This document shows, piece by piece, positions 43,701 to 52,172 of a DNA stretch of 64,000 bases (within the stretch, counting starts at the first letter, position 1; every line of letters starts with the position of its first letter). Origin of the DNA: Candidatus Methylobacter favarea (lineage in GTDB: Bacteria > Pseudomonadota > Gammaproteobacteria > Methylococcales > Methylomonadaceae). The position numbers were made by a program, and so were the translations under genes. The DNA lies in assembly GCF_902806695.1 (NCBI RefSeq), contig NZ_CADCXN010000001.1, positions 157,923 through 221,922 on the forward strand. Direction: 5' to 3'. The notes under the pieces are model-generated. The model saw only the letters and a program-made list of their open reading frames with translations, was not told the DNA's origin and ran no database searches.

Positions 43701-44195
43701 ACTGTCCAAGGCATTAAGAAAAGCCGCAAAATCTCCTTGCGCCAACATAATCGAGCGCGTGAAGTTACGGAAATTCATGCCGGTAAGCTCGGTAATTTTT
43801 GCACGCACCCGCTGCGGAGCAGTCGCTAGCACTTCCTCGCTGCCATTTAAACGAATCAATTTCATTTCCAAAGGCAGGATTTCACCGCCCGGATTATTAT
43901 CTGCACGCTGTGCATGCCAGCTTGAGCGGTATTTTTCCTGATCCAGAGAAAACTCAAGCTCTGAAAAACAGTCGGCGGTATGTTTGGTCATCACATGCCC
44001 GGCAGGCCGGTCAAAGCGAAAAGTCTCGCCATATAAAGCCAGCGTGATGGCATCCAGTATGCTGGATTTGCCGGAACCGTTCGGACCTGTAATTGCGAAA
44101 ACCCCACTATCTGAAAACGGCGATTGCTCGAAGTCAATGCGATTCTCGCCTTCTAATGAATTGATATTTTTAAAATAAATATTAAGAATTTTCAT
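40740..44195 (-). CDS. sbcC: Exonuclease SbcC (SMC-like ATPase)
   Basis: A 1151-residue SMC/Rad50-family ATPase. Walker A is ITGPNGSGKSSILDAITLAL (about residues 35-54). Two long coiled coils flank the zinc-hook motif KPCPLCGALQHP at about residue 575. The C-terminal signature is KTLSGGESFVVSLALALGLS with Walker B SLFLDEGFGNLD. With SbcD nuclease it opens hairpins and clears palindromic DNA. It stands alone here: sbcD, normally directly upstream and overlapping, is absent, and the next gene is divergent. The partner must be encoded elsewhere. Confidence 0.93.
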   Translation of the reverse strand: MKILNIYFKNINSLEGENRIDFEQSPFSDSGVFAITGPNGSGKSSILDAITLALYGETFRFDRPAGHVMTKHTADCFSELEFSLDQEKYRSSWHAQRADNNPGGEILPLEMKLIRLNGSEEVLATAPQRVRAKITELTGMNFRNFTRSIMLAQGDFAAFLNALDSERMDILEKIISGDIYADYKKEVTEKADKAQLRLEQLKQDLAAIPIMEQEKLEAMAEDLADFKDQYEDLRDEQNHFEQQQSALKKIAALQSGIAAQEKKLSEAKAQVENKQKKLDEIAVSEGALIFKDELKTVTEKNQEIEQGKATLAAFKSELRQLEEMIANSDSKANGVSGPTDKSLAEQKQTIDSIRAQMAQLMVHRQSESDLSQSLAMQQTEKKSALITASRWLEEHSADESLLANFPETEKLKKLRADLVDLTEKQKAFAKWSKNVSSALKNNKSAMEKQHKKVAESKRQLQLAENGLELIAQGHNPEEIEELHGQQQERVKAFQDLNQLAQANRKLTQGGSGFFGAFFNKNEPEHNVEELSLALEKLKQEIKREENIKSILEESAFRESLVKKMAADRLHLVDGKPCPLCGALQHPYAKRPPALTNSQQALADQQNKIHSLIIAIDLTGRKLAVAQKQTERHKANQALLQQIRSEWLSLCNRLNAASNNLDIKNIGLMKRLLRAEADELKNIAGLSAKYRRKQGSIEKLKLLIAHSEAAAEQLQTNIQKLDAEWQARAHEQQDLEAATAQRRQEEKELTGKIIEQLALLDESLPAKSQEDALHEQLTRRRQDYQSYAFRRQALIGELEALEAKLSGCRTQITADNDKLEVYAGQLQSEETASLHLALIEKQKLIADKEQLINQQETELHSLQQALQEKLQATQFTTMTRLSEALELLQGQTELEESQAELEQAVMLEMTALEKSQAQLEAESASITSELNPEEIEVQSRTLAEKMDIANLEARRLESLLNDQKQLRQKYDAVFSQFQTQEIVTRQYSAEAAQMAAESGMGFRRRVQGKVADQLLAQTNAVLEKISGRYYIRQMPSEQGLALEIEDTYQGNVRRLPKTLSGGESFVVSLALALGLSELANSGEPIDSLFLDEGFGNLDAETLYTVISTLESLHTHGKTVGVISHVEAVQKRFKVQLQVVKKPNGMGELRKAS

Positions 44196-44416
44196 ACAGT
44201 GACAATTCTGCAGGATAGACAGATGGGATTTTCAAATTTTTTCATTATAGCGCGGTCGGGCAATTTTTCCTCCTCTCTCAATGCGCAAGAAATTTGATAA
44301 GAAATTTAATCTGGGTAAGCAGGAAAAACGATTTAACTAGACACTGTCTGAATATGAATGATAGTAAGCGGGATATTTTTAAAGGTCTGCTAAGATGTCA
44401 TGAGGAGGACTGTTAA

Positions 44417-46579
44417 ATGTTCAAGACAATTTTACGCTGCTTAATAACACTACTGTTCAGGGTTGAAGTAAGCGGCCTTGATAATTATAAAAATGCCGGA
44501 AGTCGTGTTTTGATTATCGCCAATCACACCTCTTTTCTGGATCCGGTGCTGTTATGGCTATTCTTGCCGGATGACATTACCTTCGCCATCAATACCCAGA
44601 TTGTCCAGCGCTGGTGGTTAAGGCCTTTTTTGGGATTATCCCATGTGTTCCCCATGGATCCCACTCATCCTATGTCCTTGAAAAACTTGCTTCATTATCT
44701 TCAACATGACACGCGAACGGTTATTTTTCCGGAAGGGCGCATCACGGTAACCGGATCTTTAATGAAAATTTATGACGGCACAGGCATGGTCGCCGACAGA
44801 GCTGAAGCCGCCATTTTGCCGATACGAATCGATGGCGCTCAATACACGCATTTTTCCCGATTGCGAAATATCGTTCGCTTGCGTTTTTTTCCCAAGATAA
44901 CCCTTCAGATTTTGCCTTCTACGCATATTTCCGCTCCTTCTGAACTGAAAGGCAGAAACCGGCGCCAATACAGCGGACTGATGCTGGCCAATATTATGGA
45001 TGATATGATGTTTGCGACCAGTCCTTACCGGCGCACCATTTTTGCGAGCCTGCTTCACGCCCGGTCAATACATGGCGGCAAACATACCGTTGCCGCTGAC
45101 CTGGAGCAAAAGTCGCTAGCCTATGACACTTTAATTACCCGGACCATTGCCATCGGTAATGCGTTAAAAAAAATTACGGAAACTGGCGAGAATGTTGGTG
45201 TTTTTCTGCCTAATTCCACTAAAACCCTGTATGTGGTTTTGGGGTTACAGCTTTATGGCCGCGTACCGGCCATGTTGAATTATTCGATCGGTTCAGCCGG
45301 CATGGCAGCAGCCTGCCAAATCGCAGAGGTAAGAACGGTGTTAACGTCCAGGCGCTTTATAGAACTGGGTAAATTTAGCGAACAGGCCGATGATTTAAAT
45401 AAACAAGTCAATCTGGTCTATCTGGAAGATCTGGCTGGAAAAATATTGCCGTTAGCCAAATTAAAGGCGCTCTTGCAAAGTAAAACCGCTGCTTACTGGT
45501 ACAATCACAAGGAATACAGTCCGGATAGTCCTGCGGTAATTTTATTTACTTCCGGTTCCGAAGGCACGCCCAAAGGCGTGGTGCTGTCCCATGCCAATAT
45601 TTTGGCCAACCACAAGCAAGTCGCGGCCCGTATCAGTTTTAATCCCCAGGATGTGGTGCTCAATTTTCTGCCCATGTTTCATTCCTTTGGCTTTACCGTC
45701 GGCACTCTGCTGCCTGTTCTCAATGGCATGACGACTTTCTTTTATCCGACGCCTTTGCATTACAGCGTTATTCCTGAAGTCGCTTATGAAATCAATGCCA
45801 CTATCATGTTCGGCACCAATACTTTTTTAGCGGCTTACGGTAAAAAGGCGCATCCTTATGACTTTTACAGCATGCGCTATGTGGTAGCCGGCGCGGAAAA
45901 GCTTCAGGACAGTACGCGCGCGCTCTGGGCCGATAAATTCGGCATTCGCATTCTGGAGGGTTATGGCGCTACGGAAACAGCGCCAGTCGCGTCGGTTAAT
46001 ACTCCTATGAATTATAAAGCCGGTACTGTCGGGCGGCTCATGCCTCATATGAATTACCGATTGGAACCTGTTCCGGGCATTGACGATGCAGGGCAGCTCC
46101 ATGTCAGCGGCCCCAATATCATGCTGGGTTATCTGTTGTCAGACCGCCCCGGCAAACTGGTTCCGCCTGAATCCCTCTATGGCAAAGGCTGGTATGACAC
46201 GGGCGATATTGTGCATGTCGATGACGAAGGCTTTATCAGCATCCGCGGCCGCAGCAAGCGGTTCGCCAAAGTCAGCGGGGAAATGGTTTCATTAACGGCC
46301 GTGGAAGGCTATGCAGTAAAGGCCTGGCCAAATGCCCTGCATGCGGCAATAAGTCTGCCTGATGAAAAAAAAGGCGAAATGGTTGTTCTGGTTACGACGC
46401 AAAAACAAGCCACCCTTGGCGATTTGGCGGCTGCATCAAAAGGAGTGGCCTATATCAGTCTGCCCAAAAAAGTCCTGGTGGTTGATTCAATTCCGCTCAT
46501 GGCTACGGGTAAAATCAATTACCCGGCCGTAACCGAGCTTGCCGCCGGCAAACTCTCGTTAGTCACTGCCACAGACTGA
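44417..46579 (+). CDS. aas: Bifunctional acyltransferase / acyl-ACP synthetase (Aas)
   Basis: A 720-residue fusion. The N-terminal PlsC-type acyltransferase (about residues 1-200) has the HX4D motif in NHTSFLDPVLL and FPEGRITVTGS. The C-terminal AMP-binding synthetase has ILFTSGSEGTPKGVVLSHAN (about residues 375-394), LEGYGATETAP and WYDTGDIVHVDDEG. Aas re-acylates lysophosphatidylethanolamine using acyl-ACP made by its own synthetase half. It is followed by lplT, the lysophospholipid flippase, so the pair repairs membrane lipids. It has a strong ribosome site (GAGGAGGACTG). Gene order is aas-lplT; in E. coli it is lplT-aas. Confidence 0.92.
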   Translation: MFKTILRCLITLLFRVEVSGLDNYKNAGSRVLIIANHTSFLDPVLLWLFLPDDITFAINTQIVQRWWLRPFLGLSHVFPMDPTHPMSLKNLLHYLQHDTRTVIFPEGRITVTGSLMKIYDGTGMVADRAEAAILPIRIDGAQYTHFSRLRNIVRLRFFPKITLQILPSTHISAPSELKGRNRRQYSGLMLANIMDDMMFATSPYRRTIFASLLHARSIHGGKHTVAADLEQKSLAYDTLITRTIAIGNALKKITETGENVGVFLPNSTKTLYVVLGLQLYGRVPAMLNYSIGSAGMAAACQIAEVRTVLTSRRFIELGKFSEQADDLNKQVNLVYLEDLAGKILPLAKLKALLQSKTAAYWYNHKEYSPDSPAVILFTSGSEGTPKGVVLSHANILANHKQVAARISFNPQDVVLNFLPMFHSFGFTVGTLLPVLNGMTTFFYPTPLHYSVIPEVAYEINATIMFGTNTFLAAYGKKAHPYDFYSMRYVVAGAEKLQDSTRALWADKFGIRILEGYGATETAPVASVNTPMNYKAGTVGRLMPHMNYRLEPVPGIDDAGQLHVSGPNIMLGYLLSDRPGKLVPPESLYGKGWYDTGDIVHVDDEGFISIRGRSKRFAKVSGEMVSLTAVEGYAVKAWPNALHAAISLPDEKKGEMVVLVTTQKQATLGDLAAASKGVAYISLPKKVLVVDSIPLMATGKINYPAVTELAAGKLSLVTATD

Positions 46580-46645
46580 AGTTATATAATGGCCGCGGCG
46601 TTCCTGCTCCAGGCCCTATTCCAGAGATATTATTGAGCCGGCTGC

Positions 46646-47815
46646 ATGAATAAACAAATCTACCCCTTACTGATCGCTCAGTTCCTGTCGGCATTTGCCG
46701 ATAACGCCATCCTGTTTACGGTCATTGCCTTAGTAATGCACTCCGCGCAGTTGCCGGGCTGGTATGTTCCCGCCCTGCAGAGCGTATTTCTGGTTGCATT
46801 CGTGGTATGTGCGCCGTGGGTTGGAGGTTTTGCCGATAGTCATGCCAAATCACGAGTATTGATTGGCGCCAATCTGGTTAAAGCGGCGGGCGCAGGGTTA
46901 TTGATGGCAAATGTGGAACCCTTGATAGCTTATTGCGTGGTCGGAGTGGGCGCGGCCATTTATAGTCCGGCGAAATACGGTATTTTGCCTGAACTGGCCA
47001 GCAGTAAATTTCTGGTTAAAGCCAACAGCTGGATTGAAGGCTCCACCATACTGGCTATCCTGCTCGGCATGATTATTGGCGCTAAAGTGGCAGATTATTC
47101 CCTGCAATGGGCGTTGACAGGCACGATTATTCTTTTCCTGATTTCAGCACTCGTTACGCTGTTTTTACCGGTCAAAATCCTCAAAAATCCTGCCTCCGGC
47201 TCAAAGATTCTTGAGTTCGGACGGCAGACCCGGCGTTTTTTGGCCACCCCCCGTTCACGGTTCGCCATTATCGGCGCTTCTTTATTCTGGGCGGCCGCAG
47301 CTACCTTAAGAGTGATTATTGTAGCCTGGGCGCCCCTGGTTTTACTGTCCAAAAATGCCACAGAAATTGCCGAATTGACCTTATACCTTGCTATCGGGAT
47401 CATAGCCGGAGCGGCAGTTGTACCGCAACTGATTCCTCTGAAACATCTACGCCGTGCCCGAATACCGGCTTTTTTAATGGCCTTATTTATCTGCGGGCTG
47501 AGCCTCACGAATAGCCTCTGGCCAGCCCGTTTTACCCTGTTTTTTATTGGCATGACGGGTGGTATGTTTATCGTGCCTATTAATGCGGTATTGCAGAAGC
47601 TGGGGCACCACAGTATTGGCAGCGGCAGCGCGGTAGCCATGCAGAACTTTTTTCAAAATTTTGCCATGCTGGTTGCGGTGGGCAGCTATACCTATGCAGC
47701 TGCGCATAATATAGGCCCGATTATAGCCATGCTGGCTCTGGGTGCGCTGGTTTTTATCGCCACTTTTTTAGTATCGCTGAGCTTGCCTGAAAATCAGCAG
47801 AAAACTAAAGCATGA
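46646..47815 (+). CDS. lplT: Lysophospholipid transporter LplT
   Basis: A 389-residue major facilitator superfamily protein with about 12 helices. It begins IYPLLIAQFLSAFADNAILF, the typical LplT start, with GGFADSHAKSRVLIGANLVK as the loop 2-3 motif and VVGVGAAIYSPAKYGILPEL. It flips lysophosphatidylethanolamine across the inner membrane for re-acylation by Aas. It is 66 bp downstream of aas on the same strand and very likely co-transcribed. Confidence 0.92.
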   Translation: MNKQIYPLLIAQFLSAFADNAILFTVIALVMHSAQLPGWYVPALQSVFLVAFVVCAPWVGGFADSHAKSRVLIGANLVKAAGAGLLMANVEPLIAYCVVGVGAAIYSPAKYGILPELASSKFLVKANSWIEGSTILAILLGMIIGAKVADYSLQWALTGTIILFLISALVTLFLPVKILKNPASGSKILEFGRQTRRFLATPRSRFAIIGASLFWAAAATLRVIIVAWAPLVLLSKNATEIAELTLYLAIGIIAGAAVVPQLIPLKHLRRARIPAFLMALFICGLSLTNSLWPARFTLFFIGMTGGMFIVPINAVLQKLGHHSIGSGSAVAMQNFFQNFAMLVAVGSYTYAAAHNIGPIIAMLALGALVFIATFLVSLSLPENQQKTKA

Positions 47816-48287
47816 CCTAATTATGCCTGCCCAGCAAGAGGCTTTAGCTGATTGACGCCAGAGGTCCAGCATTTTCAGCGGCGGAGCGTCCGACTCCACT
47901 GCATAGATCAGAGGCAGATACCTTCCTCGTTGTTCAGTACGCTAGAGTCCAAAACCTTCAGCCTTTGATAACCAGCCCCTTTCACATCCAAGTCTCTTTC
48001 ATATGTAAAATCGAATAATACAGCTAGAGTGTCTAGAACCGAATGGAATTAGCCGAATGCTGCCGGCTTTTTTTGATATCGATCAGAATGTAAGTCCGGC
48101 CTGAATTTAGACGCATCGGTCAAATAATGATGAGATAAAATCAACTGTTACCGAAACAACTTGAAAAGATGCGTATATAAGGAATAGAATGTTATTTAAG
48201 TTGCTTTAATTCGTCAGATAGTCATTTTTTAATTTGATGGTCTTGTGTTAGAACCGCATGCGAATCATCATCAATATAGTAAAATTC

Positions 48288-48321
48288 AAGCAGTTAGCGA
48301 CTTTTCGCAACTGCTTTTTTT
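48288..48321 (+). terminator. Orphan Rho-independent terminator
   Basis: AAGCAGTTAGCGA pairs with TTCGCAACTGCTT (11-12 bp with a single bulge, short loop) and runs into seven T residues (48315-48321). No gene ends just upstream: lplT stops 470 bp earlier. It is therefore a candidate 3' end of a small untranslated RNA or of a long lplT 3' region. Confidence 0.6.
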
Positions 48322-48912
48322 ATGTCCGGGAATTTTGTTGTGCAAGATAGTTTTCAAAATCCCCCGACTTTTTTGCCTTAATGATGAACAATGGGCAACA
48401 CAAGTTGTCCAATTAGTTGGCTTCCTGTAATCCGGATTGCAGGTAATCTGGAATCGGTTTTCATGCCGAGATACAATTTTAATTGAAAACCGACTGACGA
48501 TGAACTTTACTCATGCTTGAGGTCAGGCACTCGTATGGGTTTAAAATGCTTTATAGCAGCAATAGCCCCCAGAAAAGAGGCAGCATAGGTTGCACAGGAA
48601 AAATTTTCCAGCTTATTTCAATGTTGCGTGTCGCGATGACGGCGAACAGTGAGACTTTAAGATGATTTCCTAAAACTAAAATCCATTATGATTCGGAAAG
48701 TTAAATACCTCAACAACATCGTGGCGCTGAACCATCCTGTATCCGGCTATGCTCAACTTTAAGCCTTTACGCTCAACCGGCATAATGTTGGCAGGAAAAT
48801 TTATCCAGTTCAAAGGCCTGCGCGTGCTCGGCCATATGCGTTCTTTCAGTTAATGAGATAATACCTTTTTGGCCCCTGATGAATTATTTAAAATTTAAAC
48901 AAATGGACATAA

Positions 48913-48941
48913 TTGACTCAATGCAGGGTCTATGTTAATTA
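48913..48941 (+). promoter_or_regulatory. Sigma-70-like promoter candidate for prkA operon
   Basis: TTGACT (48913-48918), a 17-bp spacer and TAATTA (48936-48941) lie about 30 bp upstream of the prkA start. The -35 is good and the -10 weak. In E. coli the equivalent operon is stress- and RpoS-linked; no such element is claimed here. Confidence 0.4.
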
Positions 48942-48972
48942 AGATATATAACAAATCAATGTGAGAGTTGTA

Positions 48973-50895
48973 ATGAGTATTTTTGAGCACTACAGGACAA
49001 AATTTGACGAACAGAGGGAAGAAGAACTTACGATTCAGGAATATCTGGATTTGTGCAAGAAAGACCCGCTTGTATACTCAAGTCCAGCCGAGCGTATGCT
49101 TGATGCGATAGGCGATCCGGAATTACTGGATACCCATAATGATCCAAGACTCAGCAGGCTGTTCCTGAACAAAGTCATAAAAATCTATCCTGCTTTCCGT
49201 GAATTTTACGGGATGGAAGAAGTAATCGAGCAAATCGTTTCTTTTTTCAAACATGCCGCTCAGGGCCTGGAAGAAAAAAAGCAGATTCTCTACCTGCTGG
49301 GCCCGGTCGGCGGCGGTAAATCTTCACTTGCTGAAAAGCTTAAGTTATTAATGGAAAAAACCCCCTTTTACGCGATAAAAGGCTCGCCTGTATTTGAATC
49401 TCCATTGGGGCTTTTTAACGTCATTGAAGACGGCGAGATACTGGAGCATGATTATGGAATACCCAACCGTTACCTGAACACGATCATGTCGCCGTGGGCG
49501 ACAAAACGTCTGCATGAGTTTAACGGCGATATACGGCAATTTAAAGTAATCAGGATACGACCTTCTATCCTGAGACAGATTGCTGTTACCAAGACCGAAC
49601 CCGGCGATGAAAATAACCAGGATATTTCTTCCTTGGTAGGCAAGGTGGATATTCGTAAACTGGAAAAATACTCGCAGGACGACCCGGATGCCTATAGCTA
49701 CTCCGGAGGTCTTTGCCGAGCCAATCAGGGCTTGCTTGAATTTGTGGAGATGTTCAAGGCTCCCATCAAGGTACTGCATCCCTTGCTGACAGCTACTCAG
49801 GAAGGCAATTATAAAGGTACGGAAGGATTCCCCGCGATTCCTTTTCAAGGCATCATCCTCGCGCATTCAAATGAATCGGAATGGCAGGCTTTCAAAAACA
49901 ATAAAAATAATGAAGCCTTTCTCGACCGGATTTATATCGTTAAAGTGCCTTATTGCCTGAGAGTTTCTGAAGAGATCAAGATTTACAAGAAACTGTTGGA
50001 AAACAGTTCCCTGTATGCCGCGCCCTGCGCCCCCGGCACCTTAAAAATGATGGCGCAATTTGCCGTGTTGTCACGTTTGAAAGAACCGGAAAATTCCAAT
50101 ATTTTTTCCAAAATGAGAGTTTATAATGGTGAAAATCTGAAAGACACTGACCCTCAGGCCAAGTCCTTCCAGGAGTACCGTGATTACGCCGGAGTCGATG
50201 AAGGCATGACCGGTCTGTCTACCCGTTTTGCCTTCAAGATTCTATCCAGAGTATTCAATTTTGACAACACCGAAGTCGCGGCAAATCCTGTACATCTACT
50301 CTATGTTTTGGAACAGCAGATTGAACGCGAGCAGTTCCCCCCCGAAATTGAGGAAAAGTATTTATCTTACCTGAAAGGTTATTTAACTCAGCGTTATATC
50401 GATTTTATAGGCAAGGAAATCCAGACAGCCTACCTGCAATCTTATTCTGAATATGGTCAAAACATATTCGATCGGTATGTAACCTATGCCGACTATTGGA
50501 TACAGGATACCAATTATCGCGATCCGGATACCGGTGAAATGTTCGATAGAAGCGCATTAAATAATGAACTTGAAAAAATTGAAAAACCGGCAGGCATCAG
50601 CAATCCCAAGGATTTTCGTAATGAAATCGTCAATTTCGTATTACGAGCCCGTGCCAAGCATGAAGGCAAAAATCCTGCCTGGACCAGTTATGAAAAACTG
50701 CGCGTGGTCATTGAGAAGAAAATGTTCTCAACCACTGAAGATTTGTTGCCAGTCATTTCATTTAATGCCAAAGCCTCCCCTGACGATCAGAAAAAGCATG
50801 AAGAATTTATTGATCGCATGGTGGAAAAGGGCTATACCGAAAAACAGGTGCGTTTACTTAGCGAATGGTATTTAAGAGTACGCAAATCATCCTAG
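48973..50895 (+). CDS. prkA: PrkA family serine protein kinase (YeaG)
   Basis: A 640-residue AAA-type protein kinase. It begins MSIFEHYRTKFDEQREEELT, the family start. Walker A is LLGPVGGGKSSLAEKLK (about residues 105-121), and the C-terminal kinase-like domain starts near residue 390. A GTG at 48961 also opens the frame, but the ATG at 48973 has GTGAGAG at a proper distance and fits the family. It is the first gene of the conserved prkA-yeaH-spoVR operon, linked to stationary phase, nutrient stress and sporulation in different bacteria. The next gene starts 17 bp downstream. Confidence 0.94.
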   Translation: MSIFEHYRTKFDEQREEELTIQEYLDLCKKDPLVYSSPAERMLDAIGDPELLDTHNDPRLSRLFLNKVIKIYPAFREFYGMEEVIEQIVSFFKHAAQGLEEKKQILYLLGPVGGGKSSLAEKLKLLMEKTPFYAIKGSPVFESPLGLFNVIEDGEILEHDYGIPNRYLNTIMSPWATKRLHEFNGDIRQFKVIRIRPSILRQIAVTKTEPGDENNQDISSLVGKVDIRKLEKYSQDDPDAYSYSGGLCRANQGLLEFVEMFKAPIKVLHPLLTATQEGNYKGTEGFPAIPFQGIILAHSNESEWQAFKNNKNNEAFLDRIYIVKVPYCLRVSEEIKIYKKLLENSSLYAAPCAPGTLKMMAQFAVLSRLKEPENSNIFSKMRVYNGENLKDTDPQAKSFQEYRDYAGVDEGMTGLSTRFAFKILSRVFNFDNTEVAANPVHLLYVLEQQIEREQFPPEIEEKYLSYLKGYLTQRYIDFIGKEIQTAYLQSYSEYGQNIFDRYVTYADYWIQDTNYRDPDTGEMFDRSALNNELEKIEKPAGISNPKDFRNEIVNFVLRARAKHEGKNPAWTSYEKLRVVIEKKMFSTTEDLLPVISFNAKASPDDQKKHEEFIDRMVEKGYTEKQVRLLSEWYLRVRKSS

Positions 50896-50912
50896 CCCGT
50901 GAGGTAAATAGA

Positions 50913-52172
50913 GTGGTTCAAATCGTAGACAGACGCCTGAATGGAAAAAACAAAAGTGCTGTTAACCGGCAGAAATTTATCCATCGTTTCCGTTCGCAAA
51001 TAAAAAAAGCGGTTGCCGATGCAGTAAACAAGCGCAGCGTGACGGATCTGGATAAAGGCGAAAAAGTCTCCATCCCGGCCAAAGATACATCTGAACCGTT
51101 TTTTCACCACGGTCGGGGAGGCTATCGAGAACGCGTGCATCCTGGCAATAAGGAATTTCAACAAGGCGATAAGATTGCCAGGCCTGACGAGGGCTCCGGG
51201 CGGGGCAGCAAGGCCTCGGACAGTGGCGAAGGCCAGGATGAATTCATTTTTGAATTGACCCGTGAAGAATTTCTCAATTTCTTCTTTGAGGATCTGGCCT
51301 TGCCTAATCTGGTGAAAACGAAGTTGGCCGCTGTCAATGAGACTAAAAAGGTCCGTGCCGGCCATACCAGCACAGGCGTACCAACCAACATCAATGTCAT
51401 TCGTTCGCTGCGAAATGCATTAGGACGCAGGATCGCCTTGCGCGGCCCTTATATGGACAGTCTGATAGAGGCTGAGAAACAACTGGAGGATCTGCTCAAA
51501 CGTTATCTTGAAACCGACAACGTGGTCATGATTGTGCGTAAGGAAATTGAGCAGCTCAAGGAAAAAATAGCCCGGATTCCTTTTATTGATACCTTTGATT
51601 TGAGATATGACAATCGCATTGACCGGCCAAAACCGATTACCCAGGCCGTCATGTTTTGCATTATGGATATTTCCGGCTCTATGGGCCCTGAAAAAAAAGA
51701 TATAGCCAAACGATTTTTCATGCTGTTGTATCTTTTTCTTATAAAGACCTATGAAAAAATTCAGGTTGTTTTTATTTCTCATCACACAGAAGCGCATGAA
51801 GTCGACGAGGACACTTTTTTTTATTCAAGAGAAACCGGCGGCACAGTTGTTTCCAGCGCACTCAATCTCATGAGTGCAATTATTCAGGAACGGTTTCCTA
51901 CCTCGCAATGGAATATTTATGCCGCTCAAGCTTCAGATGGAGACAACTGGGATAATGATTCAAAACAATGTACAAAAATTTTGGCCGAACAAATCATGCC
52001 ATATGTGCAGTATTATGCCTATACCGAGATTACCGAAGGCAGACATCAGAATCTCTGGCATGAATACTTAACAGTTAAACATCAATGGGATAATTTCGCC
52101 ATGCAGCGCATTGAAGCATTGACGGATATTTATCCGGTATTTCGAAAACTTTTTGAGAAAAAGAACGCATGA
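50913..52172 (+). CDS. yeaH: YeaH/DUF444 family protein
   Basis: A 419-residue protein of UPF0229. It begins with IDRRLNGKNKSAVNRQKFIH, matching the known YeaH start. A glycine-rich stretch (GYRERVHPGNKEF, GSGRGSKASDSGEG) follows, then a von Willebrand A-like domain with the metal motif MDISGSMG (about residue 252). The open frame reaches back to 50865, but GAGGT (50901-50905) seven bases before GTG at 50913 defines the start. It is expected to work with PrkA and SpoVR; the molecular role is unknown. It overlaps the next gene by four bases. Confidence 0.92.
   Translation: MVQIVDRRLNGKNKSAVNRQKFIHRFRSQIKKAVADAVNKRSVTDLDKGEKVSIPAKDTSEPFFHHGRGGYRERVHPGNKEFQQGDKIARPDEGSGRGSKASDSGEGQDEFIFELTREEFLNFFFEDLALPNLVKTKLAAVNETKKVRAGHTSTGVPTNINVIRSLRNALGRRIALRGPYMDSLIEAEKQLEDLLKRYLETDNVVMIVRKEIEQLKEKIARIPFIDTFDLRYDNRIDRPKPITQAVMFCIMDISGSMGPEKKDIAKRFFMLLYLFLIKTYEKIQVVFISHHTEAHEVDEDTFFYSRETGGTVVSSALNLMSAIIQERFPTSQWNIYAAQASDGDNWDNDSKQCTKILAEQIMPYVQYYAYTEITEGRHQNLWHEYLTVKHQWDNFAMQRIEALTDIYPVFRKLFEKKNA

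Larger units (their letters stand above)
47816..48972. other. 1.15-kb gene-poor intergenic region
   Basis: No convincing protein gene is seen. It contains an orphan terminator hairpin at 48288-48321 and, at the right end, a promoter-like sequence ahead of prkA. Minus-strand frames in 48540-48860 read as broken protein-like pieces but could not be assigned. The region may hold a small RNA or decayed mobile DNA. Confidence 0.5.

Noticed and set aside
48245..48430. 61-residue plus-strand frame in the gene-poor region
   Set aside because: It runs through the terminator hairpin at 48288-48321 and lacks a ribosome site; the ending WATQVVQLVGFL looks protein-like but could not be matched to any family.
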